Origin: Spinellus fusiger
Taxonomy: Eukaryota; Mucoromycota; Mucoromycetes; Mucorales; Phycomycetaceae
Direction of reading: 5' to 3'
DNA length: 64,000 nt
Assembly: GCA_025094145.1 (NCBI GenBank)
Contig: JALLLS010000061.1
Location: forward strand, 158,971-222,970
Positions 42,864 through 55,623 of the stretch are shown here, one piece after another. The notes under the pieces are model-generated. The model was not told the DNA's origin. It saw only the letters and a program-made list of their open reading frames with translations, and made no database searches. The position numbers and the translations under genes are program-made. How positions within the stretch are numbered: the stretch's first letter is position 1; each line of letters starts with the position of its first letter.

Positions 42864-44024
42864 TGAATGTTAAAGAGGTAAACAAGTGCAAGAAGCTAGA
42901 AAGTAGAAAAATTATTTTTCCTATTGGGCCCCGCCTTGTTTTGCTCAGGGTGCCCTTGGCTGTGTTATATGACGTAGAGGAAACAATCCAATCAAAAGAT
43001 GGATATGGTGGGGTGGGAAGATGGACCTATTTCTTTTTTAAGTAAGTCATCAAAAAGGAGAAACTGTTGTAGAAGGACTATGGCTATGACTTTCTATGAT
43101 TCCATTTTGTTGCTGTTTATTTTTTAATAAATGAATAAATAAAAAAGACAATGCTTATTAAGAAAAAATAGGTACGAACTGTACACTCTCTTCCGACAGC
43201 CTTGGACCTGTTATCCATAGATATAGACATAGATATAGACATAGATTAGAATGAACCAAACAAATAAATAAAACTTTATTGATGATTGTTCTTGGAGAAA
43301 TATTCAACATTTTATAGTACATTTAGACTCTTCACTCATTCCAGTGGTCTATAATCAGCCCTATTTATGCTTTGAATACAGTGTACAGTTGAATAGATAC
43401 TTGTCTTAAGATAATAGTTTACTTAATGCGTACTAAATATGTATCTTGTTAAAATGTTTCTTATTAGTTATTCCATGTCAATGTTTGATGGCTGTACAGA
43501 ATACAACTATATATAATACACTGGCTAAGTTTGACTCATTTAGTTTAATATTACTATGATATAAGCTTCTTTCCTCCCAAGAAATAAAATAAGATATAAT
43601 ATTTCTGGAATAAAGTGTATATTTGTATAGGATATAGAGTTATGTGTAGACCAGTGGTTAATTCTTTTTCTTTTTGGCTATTATCTTATTTCAGCACCCG
43701 ACACTCTTTTATAGAAACATCATTGACGATACACACCCAAACTTCTTGATAAACTAAACCTGTTGATGAAGTCTGTAGTTCATGGAGTGTATATGCTATT
43801 TAGTAGGCTGTATTTATTATTAGTACTGCCAATAATAAGGAAAATAAGAATATTTACTCTATAGATATTACAGACAGCATAATAATTATATAACAAATAG
43901 CATTGAGAAAGTGCGACAATAGTTTATGAAGATGGTATATGTGATTTCTATACTTTTAGCACTAGTAAAATAAAATAAAAAAAGATAAAGACTTCACTCG
44001 GCTGTTCAATAAGTGACACTTGAA
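42864..44024. other. AT-rich intergenic region
   Basis: Starts with the OSCP promoter, which has a gaaaaattatttttc stretch at 42905-42919. The rest is AT-rich without coding signal. Confidence 0.4.
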
Positions 44025-44035
44025 TATATATAAAA
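44025..44035 (+). promoter_or_regulatory. TATA box upstream of the F-box pseudogene
   Basis: tatatataaaa about 65-75 nt before the former start codon at 44099, followed by a short tandem 'tctatagtca' repeat. Confidence 0.5.
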
Positions 44036-44098
44036 AGAGAAGTATTTACACGCTATAGTCTTTTCTATAGTCATTTCTATAGTCATTACAACATTGCA

Positions 44099-46021
44099 AC
44101 GAGCTATTCTGTTCCCGATTAGATTCTCGAGATAATTGCTCAGCACTTGAGCACACTGGATAAAGTCCAATGTTCTCTAGTCAATAAAGCATGGTCCAAA
44201 TCATTTGCACACTCTCTCTACACTAATGTGTTGATAAGAACACAAAAACAATTAAAACTATTCTATAAAAGACTCGTTCAAACAACTTCTCAAGGCCAAG
44301 GATTTGACTGTCTTGTTAGATACTTGACGATGGAACATACAGTTGGGTTGATTAATAAGGAGTTCAACTAAATAATAGAGTGCTGTCCTCATCACCTCAG
44401 TATTGAATTTGACCCAAGACTATGGTACTGTCTCCCTAGTCCAATCAGACTCAACACTTTAAAACATATTAAAAGACTCCCAGTGCTTAATGATGAACGT
44501 CATGCAAGTACTCTTATTAAAGAACACGGCCATCGACTCACCCAATTACGGCTGGAAGAAGCAATGATTAATGATTGGATTCGAGATCATCGACTTGTAT
44601 CCATACTGTCTTTTGCACCCAATTTAAGACAACTCGATCTTACAGGAGCATACGAAAAGTATGTTGGTTCTTCTAATACTTGCCATGGACTTACATTGGA
44701 TGATATGGAGTTGATTCATAGCACATGTCCCCACCCTGAGCATTTTAAAGTATCAACTGTGCGATTAGAACCTACTGATTTAACCAACAGAGTAATCTCT
44801 CCTGCTAATAAGATGCGTGTTCTTCACTTGTGTGGTGCTTCTTTTGACCATTGGAAAAACATGTACTACTTTATACGCAAATACCCTCACTTGGAAGAGT
44901 TCTCCAACTCAGTATTATTCTCTACGGAATTTCGTGACATGTCCACAGAATTTGAACTAGAAAACAATGATAATATTTACATGGCCATGGCACAACAATG
45001 GCCTCGTCTTCGTTCCTTTACTGATTATGGCATTTCATTGAATCTATGGCCAGGAAGACATTTCTTTGAGGCACTTCAAAGTTCTGGTGCGTCTCTTACT
45101 ACCTTAAGGTTGACATTTCACAATATTGCAAGACATCCATTTCAAGACTACAGTCACTTTAAAGCCATGCCGGATTCTTCACGAGACACTCTCGAAACAT
45201 TGGAATTAAGAGAATGGAATAACTGCAACAATTCCAATCTATTTTGCTCATTGGGTCAATATCAATGCCTTACTTCTCTCACCATCTCTGGAAATATGGA
45301 AACTGTATTTACATTGGATTTTATTTTGGATTTTTGTCCTCTTTTGAAGAAGCTGTCTCTTGGTAATGGTAAACTGATACTATCAGATAAATACCATAAG
45401 AAATCCCCGCAGATTCATGTTTACTTATCTGGGCTATCTATTCACGTTCTTACCTTGGACATACATGGCATCACAAATCATTTGTCCATTCGTTGCCCCA
45501 AACTATCCTCTCTGAGTATTTATAGTGCTTATAATAAGCAGGTATTTCCTAATTACTTGGTAGAAACCAACATGCCAAACCACACATTTGACAAACTTAG
45601 AATATTGAGAATTATTTCCACACGTTCTTATTCTAACAATGAAAAAGAATTAACTCATTCCATTCAGCTATTATCATTGTCACTGTTGAAAAGAATGAAC
45701 AATACTCTAAAAATAAAGGACTCTTCAAAGATAGACTGGTATCACCAAGAAGACCATGAAAAATCAGTAGAACAAAGCACAGTTAGGTGGTATCATGTTT
45801 ATACGAAGAATGAGGAGGATATGGAACAATTACACGAACTGCCTCCCAATGAAGCACTTGAGGCTAGTAATTATACTATTACACTGGAGACATGGAGCAA
45901 ACACTCCGAGAGAAAATGTTCCCTACACAAAGAACAGTGGAAAGAAAATATTTCTCAAGGTCTCGTCTCTATTAGCTGCCAAGCCATTGCTTATTTCTCT
46001 TTTGACAATATAAATAGGTAA
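44099..46021 (+). pseudogene. F-box/leucine-rich-repeat protein, pseudogene
   Basis: One reading frame runs from 44099 to the stop at 46021 (641 codons) but holds two internal stops, TAG at 44120-44122 and TAA at 44369-44371. The expected start reads ACG at 44099. Around the first stop the frame reads SYSVPD-stop-ILEIIAQHLSTLDKVQCSLV, an F-box. Around the second it reads LINKEFN-stop-IIECCPHHLSIEF. The remaining 512 codons from 44483 are intact and show irregular leucine-rich repeats (SFAPNLRQLDLTG, TLRLTFHNI, CLTSLTISGNM, FCPLLKKLSLGNG). Fungal F-box/LRR proteins are substrate adaptors of SCF ubiquitin ligases. A truncated LRR-only protein from ATG 44483 is conceivable. Intronless, unlike most neighbours, which suggests a member of a large duplicated family. 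Confidence 0.8.
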
Positions 46022-46592
46022 TATGACTAATTCCTACCAGCCAAAAGTATTGCACACACTTTATTATTATTATTATTATTATCTGCTCTGTCTTTTGTAA
46101 TATGCGACGATATCAATGAGTTTTAATAATGATCCTGAAATAAATCTCTCCAAAACTATATCCTCAAAAGATAATAGATTAATGTACACGTTGGATTTCT
46201 TCATTACAGACCAGGATATGTTGATTGGAACTTGTATTTAGACAAGTGGCGATTTCTTTCTTTTTTTGGCCCTCATATAATTTCATCACCCGACTTCCTT
46301 GTATAGAAATAGTCCTTTGACACATTGCAAGATAGTGTCTAACACATGAATGTCTTATCTTGATAAGAAGGTAGATAAGTAAATAGACTCAACTTGGTTA
46401 AAAATAGAGGACATTGACACAATGATATTTATTCTTTGGCTATCATTTTTTTTTAAAAAAAAGAAGAAGAGATGAAAAACAATAAAAATACAAGAGAAAA
46501 AAAAAAGAGTAGAGAGAAAACATTGAAGAAAATGATAAATAAAATGCGAGAGAGAAGAAGAAGTAAAAAAAAAGAGGGGGGAGGGGGACTAT
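46022..46592. other. intergenic between convergent ends
   Basis: Contains an (ATT)n tract at 46064-46082 and A-rich DNA (46450-46580), probably the 3' regions of the F-box pseudogene and of GDH2. No gene seen. Confidence 0.5.
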
Positions 46593-49500
46593 TTAAGCAT
46601 TGGAATAGTAGCCTTCACGCATAAATTCAAAGAAGGCAAAGTTATCGGGATGAGCACCATACTTGTAAATGAACATGGAAGCAAGATGAGCACCAAAGAT
46701 AGCCTTGACGTAGTTTTCAGGAACACGCTTCAAGAGAGTATCCAATCCAACCTTGTCCAACAGCAACTTGGGGAAGGCTCTGTTCAGTACAGTCTCACGA
46801 AGAGAAGCGTTGTGCCAGAGACCAGTGGTTTGTAATTGATCGTTGAGCTGAACAATAGCTACTGACAAATCATCAGAAAGAATGGAGATGGGAATCTTGG
46901 TCTTGGTGTGTTCACGCCACAAGGCCTCAAATTCAGCAGCAGCATTACGCTCAATGATATCCTGGACTTCGTTTACATAGGCAGCATAGAATTCAGGAAC
47001 AACACCATTCTTAACACACATGTGCTCCTCGAACTCAGTATCGTTAAAGGCAAGAGCAGCAAGCACCTCAAGAGAAGAAGACGTCACACCACCCTTGTTG
47101 GCAGAAGCATCCTTGAAGATCACAACACCAGCCTTCTCAAGACGGAGACGAGCTTCCTGAGTAAAGAAGAGATTGGCACCCTCCACAATGTACTTGAAGC
47201 GAGGAGTACCATCTTCATCCACCAACTTCTTTACATTGTTAAGATCAATGGATTCAGGACGACCACCACAAGGCACAAAGATAGTAGCAGAAGCCAATGG
47301 GTTGACATGGAAAGTGTTACGGAACTGAAGACCATTCTCTACCAATTCACCACTAGGAAGTGTAACGTTGTTCTCATCCACCAAGACACGGAATCCTTGA
47401 GGAGACAGCTTCTTCAAATCAAACTCAATGATCATCTTACGAGCAGTAGCAAGACGGTCAAGTTCATCACGGTGAATGCCCTGTGGATCGTAAATCACAC
47501 CAGAACCATCCACAATAGCCACCGTCTTGTCTTTGGAGATCTTGATTTCATTGGAACCAAGGTCACCGTCTGGACCACCCGTCTGGAGCTTAGTGCACTC
47601 TGCCTCGTTCAATCCAAAGGTGCGGTAGATACCCAAAACATACTGGTGCACAGAGCGCGTGGTCATACCATACAAGTCATGGGGAATACCACCCATGGAC
47701 TGACTCTTACCAGTAGTAAAGGCCTTCCAGAAACTGGCATTGCGTCTGCGAGCATGTTGAGAAGCCCAGTCCATGTACTCAGCAGTGCCTTCATCAGGAC
47801 CAAAGAAAAGAATCTCAGGCTTGCCAATCTTATCTACCAAAGGTTCCTTGATACCGGGAGTGTGTCCAGTGATAAGAAGATCAAGAATAGAGTCCACGTA
47901 TTTCTCAAAGGCAACAAGAGGAACATCTTGCTGATCAATGTTCAAGAGAATTGTGCCCTTGGATCCACCTTCAGGAATATCCTTGTTCTTACGGTGTTGG
48001 GTAGCAGCTAGGGCATAGTTCTCATCAAACAGAGTGCGCAAGTTGATGGAGTAGGCTTCACGGTTACGGGAGCGAATAATACGGATACCACCACGTGCAA
48101 CATCCTGGAAACGGAGATGGAAGCCTCTGAACTCAGAACCTACCACCAAGAACATACCATACAACTTGGTAGGGTATTCAATCTCAGGCAAGAAGGTAGG
48201 GTCCAAGCGGAAAGAGAGAGCCACTTTAGTAGATTGGTAAAAGTTGGTTTTGAGAACGTGCTTGTTGAAGTTGAGGAAGGAATCAAACACCAGCTGCTCA
48301 TGGGCATTGGAGGTGACACTCTTGATCTTCTTGGACAGCTGTTCCTCGGTCAGATCTTCTACTGTAGAAAGACGCTGGTAGGACATGGTGGGCTGGAGAG
48401 AAGCCTCACGCTGGTTGACATAGTGGACCTTGGCAAAGTTGGCATACAGCAGCTTGATAAGCTCAGGGTACAGTTGAATAATGTCGAGAATGTATTCACG
48501 AGTGAAGGTGTCTTGACGAAGACGCTTTTTCATCTTGCCAAGAACTTCTTCATGGACAGGGTTGGCACGGTCAAGGATAGTGTTGAGGCTCATGAACTCC
48601 TTGCCAAGACGGTTGAGGAAGTGCTGACAGAAGATCCATCCCACGTAACCATAGACAGTTTCTTGGACAGACAGCTGGTTGGTCTTGAAGAACTGCTGGA
48701 AAGGAGTCTTGGGCAAGCAGTAGAGAAGAGAGGTTTCCTTCATGACTTGGTGGATAGAGTGCTCAATAGGAGCAGCCTTGGAGTTGGGGACAGGGTTGAG
48801 ATAGAGACCCATGATAGTCACACCATTAGAGAATTGTTCTAAGCAGAGCAAAAGAGTTAGGTAAAAGAAGAGTCTCTCTTACAAGGAGACTTACCGACAT
48901 ATTTGCGAACAGAGTACAGGTTGTAGTAATGGTACAGATCAGACATGGCAGAGAAGAATCCCTGAGTACTTCTTTGACGGTAACCCACAATCAAGCGACG
49001 TTCACGGCTACCAGGCACTTCGTACATTTCAATGACGGGACCTGTACGCTGCAACACATTGCGCATTACACCCTGATAAACCTTGAGTGTATGAGCTGTA
49101 GCCTTTTTCAGGAAGGCCTGATCAGCCACTTGGTTGATATCAGTCTCCTCTTCAGGGGTGGGTTCGGGGTTAACGAACTGACACTTGGTCACAAAGTAAG
49201 AGCGGATCTGGGAGGTAATGCTAGAGGACACTGTTGCAGGAGAGCGATAGGACTCAACACGGAAACTCTGAGTAGGAACAGAGTTATCGAGGTATTTCTC
49301 ATCGATACTAATAACAACAACAACATAAGCCCCCCTGTTTCTCCTTGTTCCCCTGCTGTTTATTTTACACTTACGCTCTCTCGCATTGAGGACCTTGGAG
49401 CTGAGACACACCAGGCTGGGAGGAGTGGATGTACACAGAAGAATCCTCGGATTCCTTCTCAAGATTAATCTCCAGGGAGTTCTCATGTTTGGTATAGGCC

Positions 49501-49829
49501 ATGATCTTGGCACCATAGAGAGCCATAATATGGTTGGCAATTGTTTCCACAGGCTCAAGAGCAAAGTAGAAGTCATCGATACCAAGATTGCTTGATTCTT
49601 CTGTTAGTTCAACCCCCATTATCAACACATTCATAGTAACTTACTTGTAGAACCAGACCACTTCATTCTCTACTAATTCCTTGGGGAGGAAGCCAGTCTC
49701 GGTCAAATGCTCACACACCTGGACCATTTGCTCTTTCTTTCCAGCAAATACATTGGCATTGTAACCACAGTCTTCACCAATGTTGATTTTGTTGCCCTGG
49801 GTGGCATTTGGCGCAAGGGTGGCCGTCAT
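46593..49829 (-). CDS. GDH2: NAD-dependent glutamate dehydrogenase
   Basis: Four exons (49829-49645, 49590-49375, 49307-48895, 48838-46593) give 1019 residues, the size of fungal NAD-GDH. The splices fit the family: WFYN/NLGIDDFYFALEPVET and SVRKYVG/EQFSNGVTIMGLYL. In the catalytic half: FRGFHLRFQDVARGGIRIIR, then IPEGGSKGTILLN (substrate-site lysine region), EILFFGPDEGTAEYMDWAS, TGGPDGDLGSNEIKIS (dinucleotide-binding), ATIFVPCGGRPESIDLNN, and YIVEGANLFFTQEARLRLEK near the end. It oxidises glutamate to 2-oxoglutarate and ammonia, a catabolic step that in fungi is usually induced by amino acids and repressed by glucose. A large intact plus-strand open frame lies opposite (46908-48011) and is a shadow. 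Confidence 0.96.
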
Positions 49830-49903
49830 GATAGGATAGAATAAAAAGGAATAAGAAATGAAAAACCTGGAAACCAAAAGACAAGCCCAGTGAATTGTCT
49901 TAC

Positions 49904-49912
49904 TATTTATAC
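49904..49912 (-). promoter_or_regulatory. TATA box of GDH2
   Basis: On the minus strand gtataaata lies about 75 nt upstream of the ATG at 49829. Confidence 0.55.
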
Positions 49913-52020
49913 GGTCTGTCTTGATTCATAGTCAGTTCCATGTAGAATGGAAGTAGCCGATAATTAAGCCAAGATTTCTATTTTCCGAGTCTTTCAAGGG
50001 TACAAGTCACGATTATACTATATTTAGTGGTTTGTTTGAGATGAAAAGAGATATAAACTAAGTTGCCTGTCATTGGTTAAAGCGTGAGAAAGTGGATTCA
50101 GAGGGACTCCTTTGAAGCGGAGACACATTTAGTGAGTGGAGGCCAATCACTCACAAGGCCCGTGTTTATTTTTATTTTTATTTTTATTTTTATTCTTATT
50201 TTTATTTTTATATTTTATATCCTTGTGTACGGTGCCTAATATTACATATTCTTCAAGGCGGTGTGTGTCTTTATCCAATCATTGTTGAGAACAGTACCAT
50301 TTTCTCCCTTCTTTTCTTATGCTGAGTTCCGCGGTACAATCAAGGCACAAGGTTGTTGCTAATATGAAGAGCCTTGGTCTGCACATGCACGTTGACATTT
50401 CCATGGCAACCACTAAAAAAGAGAGGTATTTACGCCACCATGAAAAAAAGAAAAACCATTTGATTGCCATGGAGACATTTTAGAATGACACTTTTAATTG
50501 TTTACTCTTTCACTTTTCGTACCTTTACTTTCGCTCTTTCCCTTTCTCACTCTTCCTTATCCACACTTATGTGACTTGCTCCAATCGCTCAATAGCACGC
50601 CATCTTTAAGATTCCTTGCTTTATTTTTCCCGCTGTGAGTTAAGGATAGCACGAGTTAACACTACACCAATATTCAATGATCGCCTTGTTCCGCTCTAGT
50701 GTGGACACAATTCAATCACCAGCCATTCGTGTGGGGTAGCGGTGTTTAGGTTAGTCTTAGCAGGGCCTGTCTTGAGTATTTCTTTCCCCAGGTTTTCATA
50801 AGGAAAGCTCACCTCTTTCTACCTGGCAAAGTAGTGCTTTAGTCCTTAGTTTCCCACGCTCATCTTATCCTAGAAAAAGGAATTCTTTAAGGACACCAAG
50901 GCCTTTTATTCTGTAACAAAAGGAGTACGGTCACAACAACAGCAGAAAGAGTTTGTCATTGAGAGAGAAATTGAAAACGAGCTGAGGAAACTTCTCTTCC
51001 TCTTTTGGTCCAGGTTGTTGGGTGGCATGTTTTTTATGCATTCTTATCGGCCTTTGGCCTTGGAATCACCCGCACTCTATGAACAGTAAAAGCACAGTGA
51101 CAAGGGTTGTAAGACGACCCTGATAATGGTTTGACTTGTTGCTGGTTACAATGCTGGGAGTTGCTATTAACTTTCATTAAAGCACAGATCATTGTTCTCA
51201 TCAGCTCTAGATCTGTTATCCTTCAAAAGGGCAAATATAAAACTTTATTTTGGTTTTATCCGTAGATAGATAGAAAATAGGTAACACGATATTGGAATCA
51301 TGGCATGTTGATGCTCCGTCTGCCTGCCATAATGCCGAATCAATGAAATACTCTATGTAGGACATTGGGATCTATCTCTATTCAGAATTATCCATTGGGT
51401 TCATAGTTTGTAGACATTGGCACTTTTGAAATAAAGAGAGGGAAATGTACTATGTTTCTTTGTGATTTCTATTTCATTTCCTACTCCACTTCATCTCCAC
51501 CCCCCCCCCCATCTCATAGATTTCCCTCTCTCTCTCGCTCTCTCGCTCTCTGCAGCACTCTAAAACCGTATTATCTATGTCACTGTATTACAAGATGGAG
51601 ATACAATACTACTCCTATGTTAGATCTGTCCATATCATAAAGAGTCATTCTTAAATAATAATAATAATCACCCAGCCAATCAGAAGCCCTGTACTTTTAA
51701 CAAGTACAGAGTAACAATGATACGTCAGAAAAGAAGGGAGGTGGTGGGCTGTTTCTCTTATAAAATAGACATAGGGCAGTTCTTTGTTATTCTAACATGT
51801 GAAAAAGTTGAGCTTCTACCAACCTACTGCATCTGCATTAGCTGATATTCTCATAAGAGACACAAATACTTGTATTCAGAATTAGAAGAAAAAGGAGAAA
51901 AAAAAAGATTGAAAACAATGACAAATTAGAGTCTACAAAGCTGAATGTAAAAACAGCAAACATGTCCCCATCCTACCTGTTTATACTTTCTAGTACTACC
52001 ATTTCACTTCCATCTCACGA
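49913..52020. other. long intergenic region, no gene seen
   Basis: About 2.1 kb upstream of GDH2 and downstream of the methyltransferase. It includes a (TTTTTA)n repeat at 50165-50215 and a poly-C run at 51501-51510 followed by (CTCTCG)n. Open frames such as 50279-50470 and 51452-51640 show no family. Parts of 50480-51060 are less AT-rich than the deserts and may be a large GDH2 regulatory region. Confidence 0.4.
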
Positions 52021-53290
52021 CTATAGCTTTCTAAATTTCCCTTGGAGCCATACACGGTACATTTTGATCTTTCTGCCTCGGTTTACAATCAGCCGTCGAT
52101 CAACTGCATTCTGTTCTACTTCAAATCGCGGTTCTGTACCATGTAAACCTGAAGAACTAAACAGAGCAGCCACTTCCTCGGATGTAAAAAAGTAAACTCT
52201 TGTTCCATCACCACGGATATAAAAGTTCTCTTTCAATAAACGTTTCTCCTTGAAACGCAATTGAGCCAAATCATGACGACCGTAATCGCGAAACAGAACC
52301 ATTCCTCCAGGTTTCAGCATCTAATAACAAGGCCAACACTAATTTAGCGACTTTTATCGCCTCATTAAAGCTCATCTATAAGGGTCAGTAGCCTACCTTG
52401 TGCATATTAGTAATGGCCTGATCCCATTGTTCAGGAGTCAGAGCAGATAAAACAAAGATCAAGACAATGATGTCGAGAGAACCCGGTTGAATAGAATCAG
52501 GAATCTCAGAACTGGCCAAATCCCATACAAAGGCAAGGGAGCGAGTGGTATCGTAGTTATCAGAGTTCTGAACTACTTGTACTGCAGTACTAGAATAGTC
52601 AGCAGCATACACAAACAGATTTGGGTTCTTGCTCTGTTCCAACAGAGGAAACATAGTATTTCCAGCACCACAGCCTACTTCAAACACCTTCTTACTGCCT
52701 GCCTAAACAAATCCAAAAGCACAGAGTAAGTGCTCTGTAGAATGTTCTCTTGTAGGCATAGATCCCTGGTGATAGAACAATAGCCCTTGATGACCACTTT
52801 ACATTAGCATCCGCAGTCTGGAAAAGCTCAGGAAACTCTATTCGTAGCCAATGACGGTCTTTAAAGAAACGATTTTCATTCTTCTGATAAAATTGGTTCC
52901 AATACTCTGCAGGCTGTGCGTAGTACTTTTCTAATCCATTATCGTACAAAGGAGGTTGATTCATTTTCTGTGTGGTATTAAAGTATCCAAAAGAAGTTTA
53001 CCTTGTTCTTCCTCAGGGACAGGGCTAGATAAATGTACTTTTACTCTCTCATGTGCATATTGGTCTTGCTCTTCATCCCATTCTACGTGGTCCCTTTAGA
53101 GAAAACAGTTAGAAAATGCATACCAAAGAACAAATAAATAAGAAAGACTGTGTCTCTATTACCAGGCATTCTGACTAAAAACACTCTCTTCATCCTTGAG
53201 TAATCTTGAGCCAAACTTGGCAGTATCGTCAGAAATATCAGAGACATCGATAACAGAGGAGCTTGTCTTTTGTTCTTGTGAATCTGCCAT
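52021..53290 (-). CDS. METTL2/Trm140-type tRNA N3-methylcytidine methyltransferase
   Basis: Five exons (53290-53163, 53093-53002, 52930-52803, 52702-52397, 52320-52021) give 317 residues. N-terminal [20 protein letters not shown] leads to the family hallmark [15 protein letters not shown], then [37 protein letters not shown], the SAM-binding motif [67 protein letters not shown] and [20 protein letters not shown]. This family (human METTL2/6/8, yeast Trm140) installs m3C at position 32 of tRNAs, mainly tRNA-Thr and tRNA-Arg. It lacks the actin-binding extension of yeast Abp140. An ATG within intron 2 (around 52964) is not the start. Confidence 0.95.
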
Positions 53291-54789
53291 GAGACACTAT
53301 TGCTTGCTCTGCAGTAAAGAAGGCATCCTCAAGGAATACACTCTTGAAAGTAAAAAGTAGTCACGTGGCTTATCCTATGCACAATGCAGAACTTTCTTTC
53401 AGGAGTGTTCTGGGTACTATTGCATTTATCGACCATTGATAGGCCAAACACATTCAATGAATTAAATGGTAGTAAATAGTAATAATAAACCGTAATACTA
53501 TCTCATGAATGTGCTCGAATAGAATAAGATTTGTACGCTACTACTATTCTAAATTTCACACTACACTTGGATCATGGAAAGTTATAAATGAACAAATAGA
53601 TTATTGAGTCTAGCCTTTTTATAAAATAAATTATATAACATAGTATACATATCTTATAAATGAAAAAAAAACAACAGCCTCTTGATAATAATAAAGGTGA
53701 GTACATCTGTCTTTTCTTCATAAGAAACAACTCAAAAGTAATGTGCATGAATGAATTGATGGTGTTTTCTATATTTGAAAGCTAACTCATGTCAAATATC
53801 AATACAGAGAACTGTCATATGTTCTTCAGTGACATTATTGAATAGAATTGAAAAATTCAAACGATCACCGTAAACTACTGTCAAATCCTTGAGTAATACA
53901 GGTGTTAATATCAATGACAGTCAATATTCATTACCACAACTCTTGATGCTATAAGAACAGCTATACAATGTTTGTTTGTTTTATAGTCTATAAGAACATG
54001 GACAGAAAAATACCATATGTTTAGGATAGCTGAACCCATTTTTTATCATTTGAATATATATCTCCCTCATATTCTAAATAAGCAGATCTAAGTGGGGAGT
54101 ATCAGCTGTCAATAAATTCCTTTATGAAGAAAGTAGGGTTGATACTTAGTTTGTAGATGAAATGGCTTGAAATAGTGCTGTTGGATAAAATAGTATTTGT
54201 AACAGACGAATGTATTACGTCAGTTTTCTCCATGTGCATTTATAGAAACTACTTGAGTTTTCTTCTATTAAATAAAGCACAGAAAACAATATTGAATATA
54301 GAGTGGCCTTATTCCTACTATGATAACGAGAATAGCAGCCTTAGCCAATAATTTCTACATTTAATAATTAGTAAGCTACAACTATACAAGTAAATTAATT
54401 TCAGAGCCAAGGTTCATCATAGGCCAGCTTCTAACCTCATTTTCCAGTGGTAGTCTATTACTAATACACTTAATAAGTATAGATACTAGAATTCTTCATC
54501 TTCATCCAAAAAATAAGAGAAGAAAAAAGACCCTCTGTCTCTGGTATTCCCGTATTGTATAGCTTTTTATCTATATTAGAAGATTATCAGATATAAAGTG
54601 ATCCTCAACAAACAAAGGAAGACGGTATGGCAAATGTGATCATCAAGGTATAAAAAAAAGACTTTGAAAAAAGACTTTGATGATATAGGCTTCCATTCAT
54701 ACAAGCCAATGATAAAACTTTTTTTTTGACAAATAAGCAGATAGAGGAGTGTCTCTAATGGGCTTGTAAGCACTTTAGCTGAACTTACA
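53291..54789. other. AT-rich desert
   Basis: No gene supported. The frame at 54157-54351 is short and without family resemblance. Probably decayed repeats leading into the transposon relics downstream. Confidence 0.4.
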
Positions 54790-55450
54790 ATCAGTGCTAC
54801 TAGATTATCTGGTTGGATGAGTTTAGAGTAGAGCTAATGAGCTATGACAGGGGCGTCAAAGTCATCAGGCAACATGATATGGTCTTTAGGCCTAAGAATG
54901 TCCTAAAAAAAGAAGAAGTTTGATGTGGTTGTGTAGTGATAGTATGAGTTGCTTCAGTGAGGAGGCTGTTGGGAGATGATTCGTATTAGAGAATAGGATA
55001 AGCCCTAACAAGTGTATTAGTGTCTTGAGAAGTCTACTTTCATGAACTCAAGCATCTCTTTCTCCTAAACTCTATATTCAGTTAATACCTACAAGAGGAC
55101 AATAATAGACCTTATAAGATTAAAATAACTTGAGAATAGAAGGCTAAAAATGGTATAGTAATGACTACCTAATGGCCTTCACAAATCTCTGATCCGAATT
55201 CAATTGAGCATCTGTGGGCCCATCTGAAGAAGATCATCAGGAAGGATAAAAGAGTATATTCTACCAAAGAGAAGTTGGAAGCTTCTCTGATGATAGAATG
55301 GGGTAAAATATCAAAGTAACAGACACCTCATCACTATCATGGAGTGGAGATGCCAGGCAGCCATTGATAACAAATGTGGCCATACTGGTTACTAAGTAGC
55401 CTTACAATAAAACTGATCTTATGTATTTTAAACACTACTATCTTTATGTA
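54790..55450 (+). mobile_element. Tc1/mariner-like relic, family A copy 2 (3' part)
   Basis: Plus-strand remnants read WLDEFRVELMSYDRGVKVIR, a disrupted GDDSMSCFSEEAVG segment and IRIQLSICGPI or, one frame over, NSIEHLWAHLKKIIRKDK (about 55197-55248). They end with the WRCQA.. segment also seen in copies 1 and 3. The 5' part is missing. Frame breaks are frequent. Confidence 0.7.
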
Positions 55451-55623
55451 TTAAAGATTTTACACCTCTATCTAATAAATACATAAAATTATAACCCTAT
55501 TGATGGAGCACAAAAATAAAATAATAAAATAAAGACTTTTACCCAATCACTTTATTTTCAACATCTTGTTCATCTTCTTCGTCCCAATCAACATCATCTG
55601 GATATGGGGTTATAGGAGAAATA

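Noticed and set aside
46908..48842. Long plus-strand open frames (367 and 241 codons) opposite GDH2
   Set aside because: They are antisense shadows of a highly conserved exon; the minus strand encodes an unmistakable glutamate dehydrogenase and codon bias there leaves the antisense frame open.
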